From: Variovorax sp. DXTD-1
GTDB lineage: Bacteria; Pseudomonadota; Gammaproteobacteria; Burkholderiales; Burkholderiaceae_C
Reading direction: 5' to 3'
Assembly: GCF_003984625.1 (NCBI RefSeq)
Contig: NZ_RWKH01000022.1
Location: forward strand, 1 to 64,000
Length of the DNA: 64,000 bases
Part shown: positions 33,159 to 41,396 of the stretch, in pieces
How the letters are laid out: each line of letters starts with the position of its first letter
Numbering within the stretch: position 1 is the stretch's first letter
The notes under the pieces: model-generated
What the model was told of the DNA's origin: nothing
Databases searched by the model: none
The model's input: the letters and a program-made list of their open reading frames with translations, nothing else
Position numbers and translations under genes: made by a program

Positions 33159-33195
33159 AGAAAGCCCCCGGGCAAAGTCTTCGTCGTCAAGTGGT

Positions 33196-34359
33196 TCAAG
33201 GTGCGAGCTTCCATTGGCCGTTGTCGAGCTTGACAATCACGCGGGCGCGTTCGTCCACGCCGTAGAGGCTGCCGGGCTTGAAGCTGTACACGCCGTGCGT
33301 GCCCACCACTTCCTTGGTGCTGAAGATGGCATCGCGCAGCGCCACGCGAAACTCCGCCGTGCCCGGCTCGGCCTTCTTCATGGCGCGCGAGGCGGCGTCT
33401 GCAAACACCAGCCAGCCGTCGAAGGAATAGGCCGAGAAGGCATCGCTGGTCGGCGCGTTGTTGACCTTCTGGAACACCGCGCGGAAATCGGTGGCGATCT
33501 TCTTGGTCGGATAGTTGTCGGGCAACTGCTCGGCGACGATCACCGGGCCGGTGGGCATCAGTGCGTTCTGGCCGGCGGCACCGACCACGCGCACGAAGTC
33601 GGGGTTGATGAGGCCGTGCTGCCCGTACACGCCGCCCTTGTAGCCGCGCTCCTGCAGCGCAAGGAACGGCAACGCGCCCGGCGTGCCGGCGCCGCCTGTC
33701 ATCACTGCATCGGGCCGCAGCGCGACGATCTTCAGCACCTGCCCGGTCACGGAGGCATCGGCGCGCGCGTAGCGCTCGTTGCTCACCACCTTGATGCCGG
33801 CTTCGGGCGCGGCCTTCATGAGCGCGTTGTAGACCAGGTCGCCCCAGGCGTCGGTAAAACCGATGTAGCCCACGGTCTTGACGTTGTTGCGTTTCATGCG
33901 CTCGACCACCGCATCGATCATCAGCTGCGTGGGCTGCGCAACCGTCATGACCCATGCGTTCTCGTTCGGATCGAGCAGGATCGGCGTGAGGCCGATCATC
34001 GGCGTCTTCGCGTCGCGGCCGACCTGCGCCATCGCGATGGCGGCCGGCACACCCGATGTGCCCATGAGCACATCGACCTTCTCCTCTTCGACGAGCTTGC
34101 GCGCATTGCGCCCGGCGGTCGTCGGGTCGGAGCCATCGTCCAGCACGATGAGCTGCACCTTGCGGCCATTGATCTCGGGCTTGTAGGCCAGCGCGGCCTG
34201 CATGCCCTTGGCATACGGCACGCCCAGCGAGGAGTTGGGGCCCGAGAGCGACACGCTCAGGCCGACCTTGAGGTCGGCCGCAAGCGCGCCCGCAATGCCG
34301 CAGGCGGTCAGCGCCGCGGCGATGGCACCGCGCGTCAAGATCAGCATCAGGCTCTTCAT
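33196..34359 (-). CDS. Periplasmic substrate-binding protein 1 of the ABC importer
   Basis: A 387-residue Leu/Ile/Val-type binding protein with a signal peptide (MKSLMLILTRGAIAAALTAC, cleaved after AGALAAD). The Peripla_BP_6 fold is seen in LKVGLSVSLSGPNSSLGVPY, KGMQAALAY, VQLIVLDDGSDPTTAGRNAR, VDVLMGTSGVPAAIAMAQ, VKTVGYIGFTDAWGDLVYNA and PTGPVIVAEQLPDNYPTKKI. It is closely similar to the two binding proteins at 36206 and 37377, so it probably arose by duplication. It is the copy next to the permease genes. The ATG at 34359 is the start of the signal peptide. Confidence 0.92.
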   Translation of the reverse strand: MKSLMLILTRGAIAAALTACGIAGALAADLKVGLSVSLSGPNSSLGVPYAKGMQAALAYKPEINGRKVQLIVLDDGSDPTTAGRNARKLVEEEKVDVLMGTSGVPAAIAMAQVGRDAKTPMIGLTPILLDPNENAWVMTVAQPTQLMIDAVVERMKRNNVKTVGYIGFTDAWGDLVYNALMKAAPEAGIKVVSNERYARADASVTGQVLKIVALRPDAVMTGGAGTPGALPFLALQERGYKGGVYGQHGLINPDFVRVVGAAGQNALMPTGPVIVAEQLPDNYPTKKIATDFRAVFQKVNNAPTSDAFSAYSFDGWLVFADAASRAMKKAEPGTAEFRVALRDAIFSTKEVVGTHGVYSFKPGSLYGVDERARVIVKLDNGQWKLAP

Positions 34360-34399
34360 GTCGTAGCTCCAGTGAGAAAGAATGGAAGGAACGGAAAAC

Positions 34400-34867
34400 T
34401 CAGATGAACAACTGGATGGCCGGCAATGCACGCGCGGCGTTGAGCAGGTCGATGCGCTTCTCGCGGATGCGCCAGCCCGAGGGCGTCTGCGCCAGGTGGT
34501 GGCGGGCCGTGCCGCTCAGCAATATCTGGGATTCGCCGCGCGCCTCGACGTAGAGGAACGGCGTGCGAAGGCGCACCTCGTCGTCCGTCTCGCTCTCGAT
34601 GCGCGAAGGCTGGAGCACATGCTGGCTGTGGCTTGCGGGATGCTGCGAATGGGCGCGCGGGTTCTTCAGCCTGTCCACACGCAGCTGCAAAAGCAGCCGG
34701 TCTTCGTAGGCCAGCGAGTTGTGCGAGAACGGATCGGCCTGCGCGGCGCCGAGCAATGGAACCCAGTAATGGCCGTCGTCGGCAAAGAGCGCCAGCCAGT
34801 CGTCGAAGCGCCGTTCGTCGAGCAATGCGGCCTCATGAGCGACAAAATCGCGCGGGTCGCCGGTCAT
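34400..34867 (-). CDS. Rieske oxygenase beta subunit, pair A
   Basis: A 155-residue ring-hydroxylating dioxygenase beta subunit (NTF2-like fold). It has DFVAHEAALLDERRFDDWLA and LFADDGHYWVPLLG at the start, YEDRLLLQLRVDRLKNPRAH, PFLYVEARGE, and the end KRIDLLNAARALPAIQLFI. It overlaps the alpha-subunit gene by 4 bases (ATGA), as expected for equimolar subunits. A paralogue at 44207 ends nearly identically (ALPAVQLFI). The beta subunit is structural; specificity lies with the alpha chain. In auxin catabolism such a pair (IacC/D- or Iad-type) attacks the indole ring, but which of the two pairs does so is unknown. Confidence 0.92.
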   Translation of the reverse strand: MTGDPRDFVAHEAALLDERRFDDWLALFADDGHYWVPLLGAAQADPFSHNSLAYEDRLLLQLRVDRLKNPRAHSQHPASHSQHVLQPSRIESETDDEVRLRTPFLYVEARGESQILLSGTARHHLAQTPSGWRIREKRIDLLNAARALPAIQLFI

Positions 34868-36183
34868 GCTGCCACCGCCGACGCCATCGCCTTCGCCCAG
34901 GCGCGGAACTGGTTGCGCATGAGCAGTTCGTTGGTGCCGTTGGTGGTGATGGTGGTTTGCGCGAGCTCGGCCGCGTCGAAGTTACGGTGCAGGCTCACCC
35001 ACTCGTTGCCGCCGGCGCGCAGGCCCTGCTGGATGCTTTCGAACAGGTGCACGTCGTCGTGCGCCACCACCGACATCGGCGAGAAAACGAGCCGGTTGTA
35101 GCTCATCGCACGCTCGAAGAGCAGCGCCGGCGCGCCCGCTGCGCGGAAGCTCCAGGCCTCGATCAGCGTGCGGTCGACGGCCAGCGGACGGATCACCCGG
35201 ATGGCCTGTGGAGAGCCCTTTACCGAAAGGCTCGGATACAACACCGAGTTCTGCGGCGAGCGCTGCAGGATGTCGGCCGCGCGCTCGGCGCCGTGCGCGG
35301 CCTGCATCGCGGCCTCGTACTCGGGCAGTTGCGCATAGTTGGAGTGAATGCTGAAGTTGACCCCCAGCACGCTGTGGCCATTGGCGAACACCCGCCCGCC
35401 CATCTTGTCGAAGAACTCGTAGCCAGAGCCGAAGGGAAGGATCTGCTCCATCGCCATCGGCTTGGGGTCGGTGGGCGCATGGCCCTCCCACAGCGCCTCG
35501 GCCGCCTTGGTGGCCGACTCGTGCGTGGACATCGGATGCACCGTGTCGTTGACGTTCTCGAGGTACATCTTCCAGTTGCAGTGGACGATGTTGCGCAGCA
35601 CGCCGCCGCCTACCGTGAGATTGCCCTCGGGCGAACGGTCGACCATGTTGTCGATGGCGCCGAGCACCTCGCCGAAATAGTCTTCGAACGACGGACCAGC
35701 ATCGCAGAGGCGCACGAAGACGAAGTCGCGGTACACCTTCACGTGCTTCACCACCGACAGCCCCTGGCCCGATTCGCAAGCCTTGAGCTGGGTGCCCTCG
35801 TAGCCGTTCTTCAGCGGCAGGCCGAGCGGCGCGCCATCGAGCTTGTAGGTCCACGCGTGATACGGGCAGCGAAAGAAGCGGCCGGTGTTGCCGCTCTCGT
35901 CCGTGACCAGCTGCGTACCCTTGTGGGCGCAGCGGTTGTACATGACATGCACCGCGCCATCAGGCTGCCGCACCATGAGAAGCGGCCGGCCCGCGACTTC
36001 CTGCGTCACGAAATCGCCCGCCTCCGGCACCTGACTCGCATGGCCGAGAAAGACCCAGGTGTTCGCGAACAGGCGCTCCTGCTCCAATGCGAAGATCTCT
36101 TCGCTCAGGTACAGATCGCGATGCACGCGGTCGTCCTGCACCAAGGCGGCGATGCGGTCGGGATGATGGCGGTAGCTGGTCAT
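34864..36183 (-). CDS. Rieske oxygenase alpha subunit, pair A
   Basis: A 439-residue ring-hydroxylating oxygenase alpha subunit. The Rieske [2Fe-2S] ligands are Cys85 and His87 (NRCAHKGT) and Cys106 and His109 (FRCPYHAWTYK). The catalytic domain has HCNWKMYLENVNDTVHPMST, giving the bridging aspartate and the two iron-binding histidines, with a later NEWVSLHRNFD segment. About 60% of the N-terminal 110 residues match the paralogue at 44707, with all ligands at the same numbers. It needs the reductase at 46037, since no second reductase is encoded. It probably hydroxylates an indolic or aniline-type aromatic; the precise substrate is inference. Confidence 0.93.
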   Translation of the reverse strand: MTSYRHHPDRIAALVQDDRVHRDLYLSEEIFALEQERLFANTWVFLGHASQVPEAGDFVTQEVAGRPLLMVRQPDGAVHVMYNRCAHKGTQLVTDESGNTGRFFRCPYHAWTYKLDGAPLGLPLKNGYEGTQLKACESGQGLSVVKHVKVYRDFVFVRLCDAGPSFEDYFGEVLGAIDNMVDRSPEGNLTVGGGVLRNIVHCNWKMYLENVNDTVHPMSTHESATKAAEALWEGHAPTDPKPMAMEQILPFGSGYEFFDKMGGRVFANGHSVLGVNFSIHSNYAQLPEYEAAMQAAHGAERAADILQRSPQNSVLYPSLSVKGSPQAIRVIRPLAVDRTLIEAWSFRAAGAPALLFERAMSYNRLVFSPMSVVAHDDVHLFESIQQGLRAGGNEWVSLHRNFDAAELAQTTITTNGTNELLMRNQFRAWAKAMASAVAA

Positions 36184-36205
36184 CGGCGGGCGCTCGGTTT
36201 TTCTG

Positions 36206-37351
36206 TCAGGGAACCAGCTTCCACTGGCCCTTGTTCATCTGCACGATCACCACGCCGCGCTGGTCGGAGCCATAGCGGTCGTCGGGCTTGAAGGTGTAGA
36301 TGCCATGCGTGCCCACCAGCTCCTTCGTACTCACGATCGCGTCGCGCAGCGCCGCGCGGTACTGCGGCGTGCCCGGCTCGCCCTTCGTGCGCGAGGCGGC
36401 ATCGGCCAGCAGCAGGTAGGCGTCGTAGGTGTAGGAGGAGAAGGCATCGGTCGGCACCGCACCGTTCACCTTCTGGTAGGCGTTGCGAAAGCCCATCGAC
36501 ACCTTCTTGATGGGGTTGCTGTCAGGCAGCTGATCGGCCACGAGCACCGGGCCGCTCGGCACCTGCAGGCCTTCGATGGAGGCGCCGCCCACGCGCACGA
36601 AGTCGGCGTTGATGAGCCCGTGCGTACCGTAGATCTTTCCCTTGTAGCCCCGATCGGCGAGCGCGATGTAGGGCAACGCCCCGGGCGTGCCGGAGTTGCC
36701 CGCAAACACGGCATCGGGCCGGGCCGCGACGATCTTCAGCACCTGCCCCGCCACCGATGAATCGCTGCGCGCATAGCGCTCGTTCGCAACCACCTTGATA
36801 CCGGCCTTGTCGGCGCTTTTCGCCAGCGAGTCATAGGCCAGGTCGCCGAGCGCATCGGAAAAGCCGATGAAGGCCACCGTTTTCACGCCAGACTTCTGCA
36901 TGCGCTCCACCACACCCGCGACCATGAGCGGGAACGGCTGTGACACGGTCACGGTCCACGCGCCCTCGGGGCCGGCAATGGTCACGGGCGTGGGCGAGAT
37001 GAGCGGCGTGTTGAGTTCGCGCGCTACGGAGGCTATGGCCATGGCGCCCGGTACGCCGGAAGTGCCGATGAGCACGTCGACCTTGTCTTCGGTGACGAGC
37101 TTGCGTGCGTTGCGCCCGGCGGTGGTGGGGTCGGAGGCATCGTCGAGCACGATGAGCTGGACCTTGCGGCCGCCGATTTCCGGATGCTCGGCAATGGCCG
37201 CGCGTATGCCCTTTTCGTAAGGCACGCCAAGTGCGGCGACGGGGCCTGAAAGCGAGCTGATGAAGCCGATCTTCAGGTCGGCTGCCATGGCTTGCGCGGC
37301 GGCCATTGCAACGGCTGCGAGGCCGAGGATGCGGACCGTGTTCTTTTTCAT
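36206..37351 (-). CDS. Periplasmic substrate-binding protein 2
   Basis: A 381-residue Peripla_BP_6 protein with signal peptide MKKNTVRILGLAAVAMAAAQ, cut after AMAAD. It shares with its two paralogues the blocks IGFISSLSGPVAALGVPYEK, VQLIVLDDASDPTTAGRNAR, VDVLIGTSGVPGAMA, SDSSVAGQVLKIVAARPDAV, YIALADRGYKGKIYGTHGLI and the C-terminal end QMNKGQWKLVP. Sequence differences fall in the loops that line the cleft (for example TPVTIAGPEGAWT), consistent with different ligands. It sits between Rieske pair A and binding protein 3 without its own permease, so it presumably feeds LivHMGF. Confidence 0.92.
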   Translation of the reverse strand: MKKNTVRILGLAAVAMAAAQAMAADLKIGFISSLSGPVAALGVPYEKGIRAAIAEHPEIGGRKVQLIVLDDASDPTTAGRNARKLVTEDKVDVLIGTSGVPGAMAIASVARELNTPLISPTPVTIAGPEGAWTVTVSQPFPLMVAGVVERMQKSGVKTVAFIGFSDALGDLAYDSLAKSADKAGIKVVANERYARSDSSVAGQVLKIVAARPDAVFAGNSGTPGALPYIALADRGYKGKIYGTHGLINADFVRVGGASIEGLQVPSGPVLVADQLPDSNPIKKVSMGFRNAYQKVNGAVPTDAFSSYTYDAYLLLADAASRTKGEPGTPQYRAALRDAIVSTKELVGTHGIYTFKPDDRYGSDQRGVVIVQMNKGQWKLVP

Positions 37352-37376
37352 TGAGCTTGCTCCAGCAGGTGATGTT

Positions 37377-38543
37377 TCAGGGGACCAGCTTCCACTGGCC
37401 CTTCTCGAGCTTCACGACAACACGTGAACGCTCATCGGAGCCATAGCGGTCGTTCGGCTTGAAGTTGTAGACCGAGTGCGTGCCCACCAACTCCTTGGTG
37501 CTCACGATGGCGTCGCGCAGCGCTTCGCGGAACTGCGGCGTGCCCGGCTCCGCCTTGGTGGCAAGTGCACGTTGGGCGGCGTCGAGGTACAGCAGCCACG
37601 CATCGAAGGTGTAGGCCGAGAAGGCGTCGGTCGGCGGTGCGCCGTTGGCCTTCTGGTAGGCCGCGCGGAAGTCCATCGACACCTTGCGGATCGGGTTCTC
37701 GCTGGGCAACTGCTCGGCAACGATCACCGGCCCGGTGGGGGCCAGCAAGCCCTCGACCGACGCACCGCCAACGCGCACGAAGTCGGGGTTGATCAGGGCA
37801 TGCATGCCGTAGATCTGGCCCTTGTAGCCGCGCTCCGCGAGCGCCAGGTAGGGCAGCGCGCCGGGCGTGCCCGAGGTGCCTGTGATCACCGCATCGGGCC
37901 GCAGCGCGACGATCTTCAGCACCTGGCCGGTCACCGACGAATCGCCGCGCGCATACCGCTCGTTCGACACGATCTTGATGCCGGCCGGCTCCGCGCTCTT
38001 CTGCAGCGCGCCGTAGACCAGGTCACCCCACGCGTCCGAAAAGCCGATGTAGCCCACCGTCTTCACGCCCGACTTCTTCATGCGCTCGACCACCGCGCTC
38101 ACCATCAACGGCGCGGGCTGCGGCAGCGTGACCATCCATGCGCCCTCTTCGCCTGGCAGGTTGGCGTTGGCGATGGAGATCAGCGGCGTTTTCGTTTCGC
38201 GCGCCACGCCGGCAATGGCCAATGCGCCGGGAGAACCCGCGGTGCCGATGATGACGTCGACCTTGTCCTCGTCGATCATCTTGCGGGCGTTGCGCGCGGC
38301 CGTCGTCGGATCGGAGGCATCGTCGAGCTGCACCAGCTGGATCTTGCGGCCGCCGAGGTCGGCCTTGTAGGCGATGGCGGCCTTCATCCCTTTTTCATAG
38401 GGAATGCCGAGCGAAGACACCGGCCCCGAGAGCGACGTGATGAAGCCGACCTTGAGATCTGCGGCCCACGCGCTGGCGGCGCTGAGTGCGCCGAGGCCCG
38501 CGGCAATGGCCGCGAGGGTGCGAATTCGGTTCAGGACTTTCAT
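37377..38543 (-). CDS. Periplasmic substrate-binding protein 3
   Basis: A 388-residue Peripla_BP_6 protein with signal peptide (MKVLNRIRTLAAIAAGLGAL, ending SAWAAD). It is very similar to binding protein 2, with the same ends (VVVKLEKGQWKLVP) and the blocks VGFITSLSGPVSSLGIPYEK, LVQLDDASDPTTAARNARKM, VDVIIGTAGSPGALA and GKIYG/GQIYG. Cleft-lining text differs (SIANANLPGEEGAWM). It is 25 bases upstream of binding protein 2 in transcription order, so the two form a recent tandem duplication. The function is uptake of an aromatic acid or related compound for this catabolic operon. Confidence 0.92.
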   Translation of the reverse strand: MKVLNRIRTLAAIAAGLGALSAASAWAADLKVGFITSLSGPVSSLGIPYEKGMKAAIAYKADLGGRKIQLVQLDDASDPTTAARNARKMIDEDKVDVIIGTAGSPGALAIAGVARETKTPLISIANANLPGEEGAWMVTLPQPAPLMVSAVVERMKKSGVKTVGYIGFSDAWGDLVYGALQKSAEPAGIKIVSNERYARGDSSVTGQVLKIVALRPDAVITGTSGTPGALPYLALAERGYKGQIYGMHALINPDFVRVGGASVEGLLAPTGPVIVAEQLPSENPIRKVSMDFRAAYQKANGAPPTDAFSAYTFDAWLLYLDAAQRALATKAEPGTPQFREALRDAIVSTKELVGTHSVYNFKPNDRYGSDERSRVVVKLEKGQWKLVP

Positions 38544-38593
38544 GGCGGTGCTCCAGGGTGTTGTGGGTGGTGAACGAAACGAACGCTGAAAAA

Positions 38594-39319
38594 CTAGAGG
38601 GCGAGACTGCCGACGCTGGTTCCGCCGCAGACGTACAAGACCTGTCCGGTGACAAAGCTGTTCTCGGGCGCGGCAAAGAAACGCACGGCGCGTGCCACGT
38701 CGGCCGATTCGCCAAGGCGCTTGACGGGCACTGAGGCCGCGAGCGCGCGTTCCTTCTCGCTGCCGGCTTCGACCACGTCGTAGAACATGTCGGTGCGGAT
38801 AGGACCTGGTGCGACCACGTTCACCGTGATGCCGTCGGCCGCGAGTTCGAGAGCCCAGGTGCGCGCCATGCCCAGCATGCCGGCCTTGGTGGCGGAATAG
38901 CTGGTGCGGGTGGCCAGGCCCAATGCCGCGCGAGACGACAACAGCACCACGCGGCCGAAGCGCTGCGCACGCATCACGGGCAATGCACCTTGCACGAGCT
39001 GGATCGCACAGCCCAGGTGCAGGTCGACGAGGGCGTCGAGATCGTCCAGCTTCACATCGGACAGGAGCGCAGGGCGGATCACGCCGGCGTTGTGCACGAT
39101 GGTGGTCGGCGCAAAGCGCTCGACCAGCTCGCGCACCGCCTCGCCCGTTGCCGCCCGGTCGCTCAGGTCGACCTCGATGCTGTGAAGCTTCGCATGGCCG
39201 ATGTCGGCCTTGCGGCGCGCGAGCGACACTACCTCGTAGCCTTGCGCAAGCAGGTCTTCGCAGATCGCCTTGCCGATGCCCGCGCTGCCGCCGGTAACCG
39301 CTGCGACCTTCGGCGTCAT
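38594..39319 (-). CDS. SDR family oxidoreductase
   Basis: A 241-residue SDR with the cofactor loop VTGGSAGIGKAICEDL, SLARRKADI suggesting NADP(H), HNAGV, LLSSRAALG, and the active site in RTSYSATKAGMLG. APGPIRTDMF is typical. The C terminus (VTGQVLYVCGGTSVGS) is conserved. It overlaps the cyclase gene by 4 bases. The family match to IacE-type SDRs of auxin clusters is possible. It may reduce or oxidise a ring hydroxyl introduced by the Rieske enzymes, for example a cis-diol dehydrogenase step, but this is inference. Confidence 0.88.
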   Translation of the reverse strand: MTPKVAAVTGGSAGIGKAICEDLLAQGYEVVSLARRKADIGHAKLHSIEVDLSDRAATGEAVRELVERFAPTTIVHNAGVIRPALLSDVKLDDLDALVDLHLGCAIQLVQGALPVMRAQRFGRVVLLSSRAALGLATRTSYSATKAGMLGMARTWALELAADGITVNVVAPGPIRTDMFYDVVEAGSEKERALAASVPVKRLGESADVARAVRFFAAPENSFVTGQVLYVCGGTSVGSLAL

Positions 39320-40128
39320 GCCTGTACTCCTACCAGCGCGAGCACACGCAGCGGGCTGCCGCTGCCCTTCTCGATCTTCAGCGGCGGGCAGATCAGCACC
39401 GCACCCGATGGCGGCAGCAGGTCGAGATTGCTCAGGCACTGCAGGCCATAGCGCCCCGCGCCGTGCATGTAGTAGTGACACGGATAAGGCGGCCGCAGGT
39501 GATAGCCCTGGCCCGCATCGGTGCCGATAGCCTCGGAGCCGAAGCCCAGCACGTCGCGCTGCTCCACCAGGAAGCGCACGGCCTCGGTGCTCGGGCCGGG
39601 CGTGTGCTGGCCGGTTTCGTCGAAGTTCTGGTACGCCTCGGGGTCGCTGCGCTTGGACCAGTCGGTGCGCATCAGCACCCATGCCCCCTTGGGGATGCGG
39701 CCATGCGCGGCCTCGTAGGCCTCGATGTCTTCCAGCGTCAGCAGGTAATCAGGATCATCCTTCACCTGCGGCGAGCAATCGATCACGCAGGCCGGCGCCA
39801 CGAAGTGCTGCACGGGAATGGTGTCGACCGAGTTGTTGGGCAGGTCGCGGCCCGAGATCCAATGGATCGGCGCATCGAAGTGCGTGCCGGTGTGCTCGCC
39901 GCATGAAAAGTTGTTCCAGTACCAGGCCGGGCCGCGCTCGTCGTACTTCGAGACTTCCTCGATGCGGAAGGGCCAGCATTGGCCCATTTCGGGCGGCAGC
40001 GCGATCTGCGGGAACTCGGGTGTGAGCGTCTGCGTGAGGTCGATCACGCGGATGCGGCCGCTGGCCATGGCAGTCACGAGGCCGCCGAGGATTTCGGCGG
40101 CGGACATCAGTTCGGTGGTCGTCGTCAT
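39316..40128 (-). CDS. Cyclase-family metal hydrolase (isatin hydrolase / kynurenine formamidase-like)
   Basis: A 270-residue cyclase-fold hydrolase. The metal-binding motif is CGEHTGTHFDAPIHWI, the HxGTHxDxPxH signature shared by isatin hydrolase and kynurenine formamidase. Later features are FVAPACVIDCSP, GAWVLMRTDWSKR, FGSEAIGTDAG and YGLQCLSNLDLLPPSGA. Known members hydrolyse cyclic amides or formamides with Mn2+ or Zn2+. In an indole-acetate cluster the natural candidate reaction is isatin to isatinate. It sits between the DUF35-SDR and SDR genes, overlapping the latter by 4 bases. The substrate is inferred from context and family. Confidence 0.88.
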   Translation of the reverse strand: MTTTTELMSAAEILGGLVTAMASGRIRVIDLTQTLTPEFPQIALPPEMGQCWPFRIEEVSKYDERGPAWYWNNFSCGEHTGTHFDAPIHWISGRDLPNNSVDTIPVQHFVAPACVIDCSPQVKDDPDYLLTLEDIEAYEAAHGRIPKGAWVLMRTDWSKRSDPEAYQNFDETGQHTPGPSTEAVRFLVEQRDVLGFGSEAIGTDAGQGYHLRPPYPCHYYMHGAGRYGLQCLSNLDLLPPSGAVLICPPLKIEKGSGSPLRVLALVGVQA

Positions 40129-40142
40129 CGTGGGTTCCTTCT

Positions 40143-41396
40143 TCAGCCGCCTGCAGCCAGTTCGCGTTCGAGCACCTTGGGGTTGTCGCGCCAGCGCTCC
40201 AGCCACTCCTGTGCCACATCGCCGGGGTACACGTCTTCGACGCCATCGCGCAGCGCCTTCACGATGGCGTTGGCCAGCGCGGTGGGTGCCAGCTTGGGCG
40301 GCGGCGTGTGCTGGTTCCATTCGTCGTCGATGGGGCCGGGAAACACGTTGATCACGCGGATGCCGGCGGGGCGCATCTCGGCGCGCAGGCACTGCGCGAG
40401 CGAATGCGCCGCAGCCTTCGAGGCGCTGAAGGTGCCGTGCGGCGGAAAGTTGCTGAGCGCGTAGATCGACAGCAGGTTGACCCACGCCGTCGCACCCGTT
40501 GCACCATCGGCCGAGCGGCCCTTGAGCGCAGGGCCGAACTCCTGCGCGAGGCGCAGCAGGCCGAAGTAGTTGATGTCCATCTCCGCCTTGGCCACGTCGG
40601 TGCCGCGGCGCGAGCCGATGCCGAAGGTACGATGCACCTCGGCGTTGTTGATCACGATGTCGACCTTGCCACCGATGGAGCCTGCAAGCTCGGTCACCTG
40701 GCGGCCGTTGGTCAGGTCGAGCGGCACGAGCGTCACCTGCGGCAGTACCGAGATGTCGTCCAGTCCATCGCCCATCTTCTTCCAGGGTTCGGCATGGCCG
40801 ACCCAGACGATGTCGGCGCCGGCCTTCACCAGCGCACGCACGATGGCCTGGCCGGTTTCGGTCTTGCCGTCGGTCACCAGCACCTTGCGGAACTTGGGGT
40901 CGCTGGTCATCTCGCGCAGCATCTTGTCGTCGGCCATGTGGGGACTCCCTTCATTCGGAAAGCCAATGAGAACGGCCTGGCCTGCACGGTCGAGCCGGGC
41001 GCCCACGCGCACACGTTGTGGCGCATCGCCGACCTCGCCATGCAGGTGAACCATGAGCGTCGGGCCGGCATCCAGGTGCACCAGGCCCAGCCGCCAAGGC
41101 AGCCGCTCGCGGAAAAACAGGTCGTTGCTGTGATGCAGCGTGGTGCTGCCGAGCAGTTCGCCCTCGCCGCTTTGCTCGCGCCAACGCAGAGAAGCAGACA
41201 GGCACTTGTGGCAAACCTCGCGCGGCGGGTACTGCACGGTGCCGCAGTCTTCGCAGGTCTGAAGCTCGAAGCGGCCTTCGGCGGCGGCTGCGGTGAGGCC
41301 GAGCGCCACGCGGCCGCGCGCGCCGGGCGGCAGGTTCATCTGCCGGGTGCGCAGCACCGGGTTCTTGCGCGGGGGGCGCATCAAAGGCATCGTCAT
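40143..41396 (-). CDS. Fusion of a DUF35 zinc-ribbon/OB protein with an SDR domain
   Basis: A 417-residue composite. Residues about 1-150 are a DUF35 protein: the zinc ribbon CEDCGTVQYPPREVCHKC and an OB-fold (GELLGSTTLHHSNDLFFRER). Residues about 154-417 are an SDR: VLVTDGKTETGQAIVRAL, VDIVINNAEVHR, and FSASKAAAHSLAQ, where phenylalanine replaces the catalytic tyrosine of YxxxK. At the junction an ATG (40937, MADDKMLREM) has its own AAGGGAG seven bases upstream, so the SDR can probably also be made alone, as a 264-residue product. DUF35 proteins pair with SCP2-thiolase-like aldolases, and such a gene is directly upstream and overlaps by 4 bases. The fusion may have arisen by a frameshift that removed an old stop. 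Confidence 0.85.
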   Translation of the reverse strand: MTMPLMRPPRKNPVLRTRQMNLPPGARGRVALGLTAAAAEGRFELQTCEDCGTVQYPPREVCHKCLSASLRWREQSGEGELLGSTTLHHSNDLFFRERLPWRLGLVHLDAGPTLMVHLHGEVGDAPQRVRVGARLDRAGQAVLIGFPNEGSPHMADDKMLREMTSDPKFRKVLVTDGKTETGQAIVRALVKAGADIVWVGHAEPWKKMGDGLDDISVLPQVTLVPLDLTNGRQVTELAGSIGGKVDIVINNAEVHRTFGIGSRRGTDVAKAEMDINYFGLLRLAQEFGPALKGRSADGATGATAWVNLLSIYALSNFPPHGTFSASKAAAHSLAQCLRAEMRPAGIRVINVFPGPIDDEWNQHTPPPKLAPTALANAIVKALRDGVEDVYPGDVAQEWLERWRDNPKVLERELAAGG

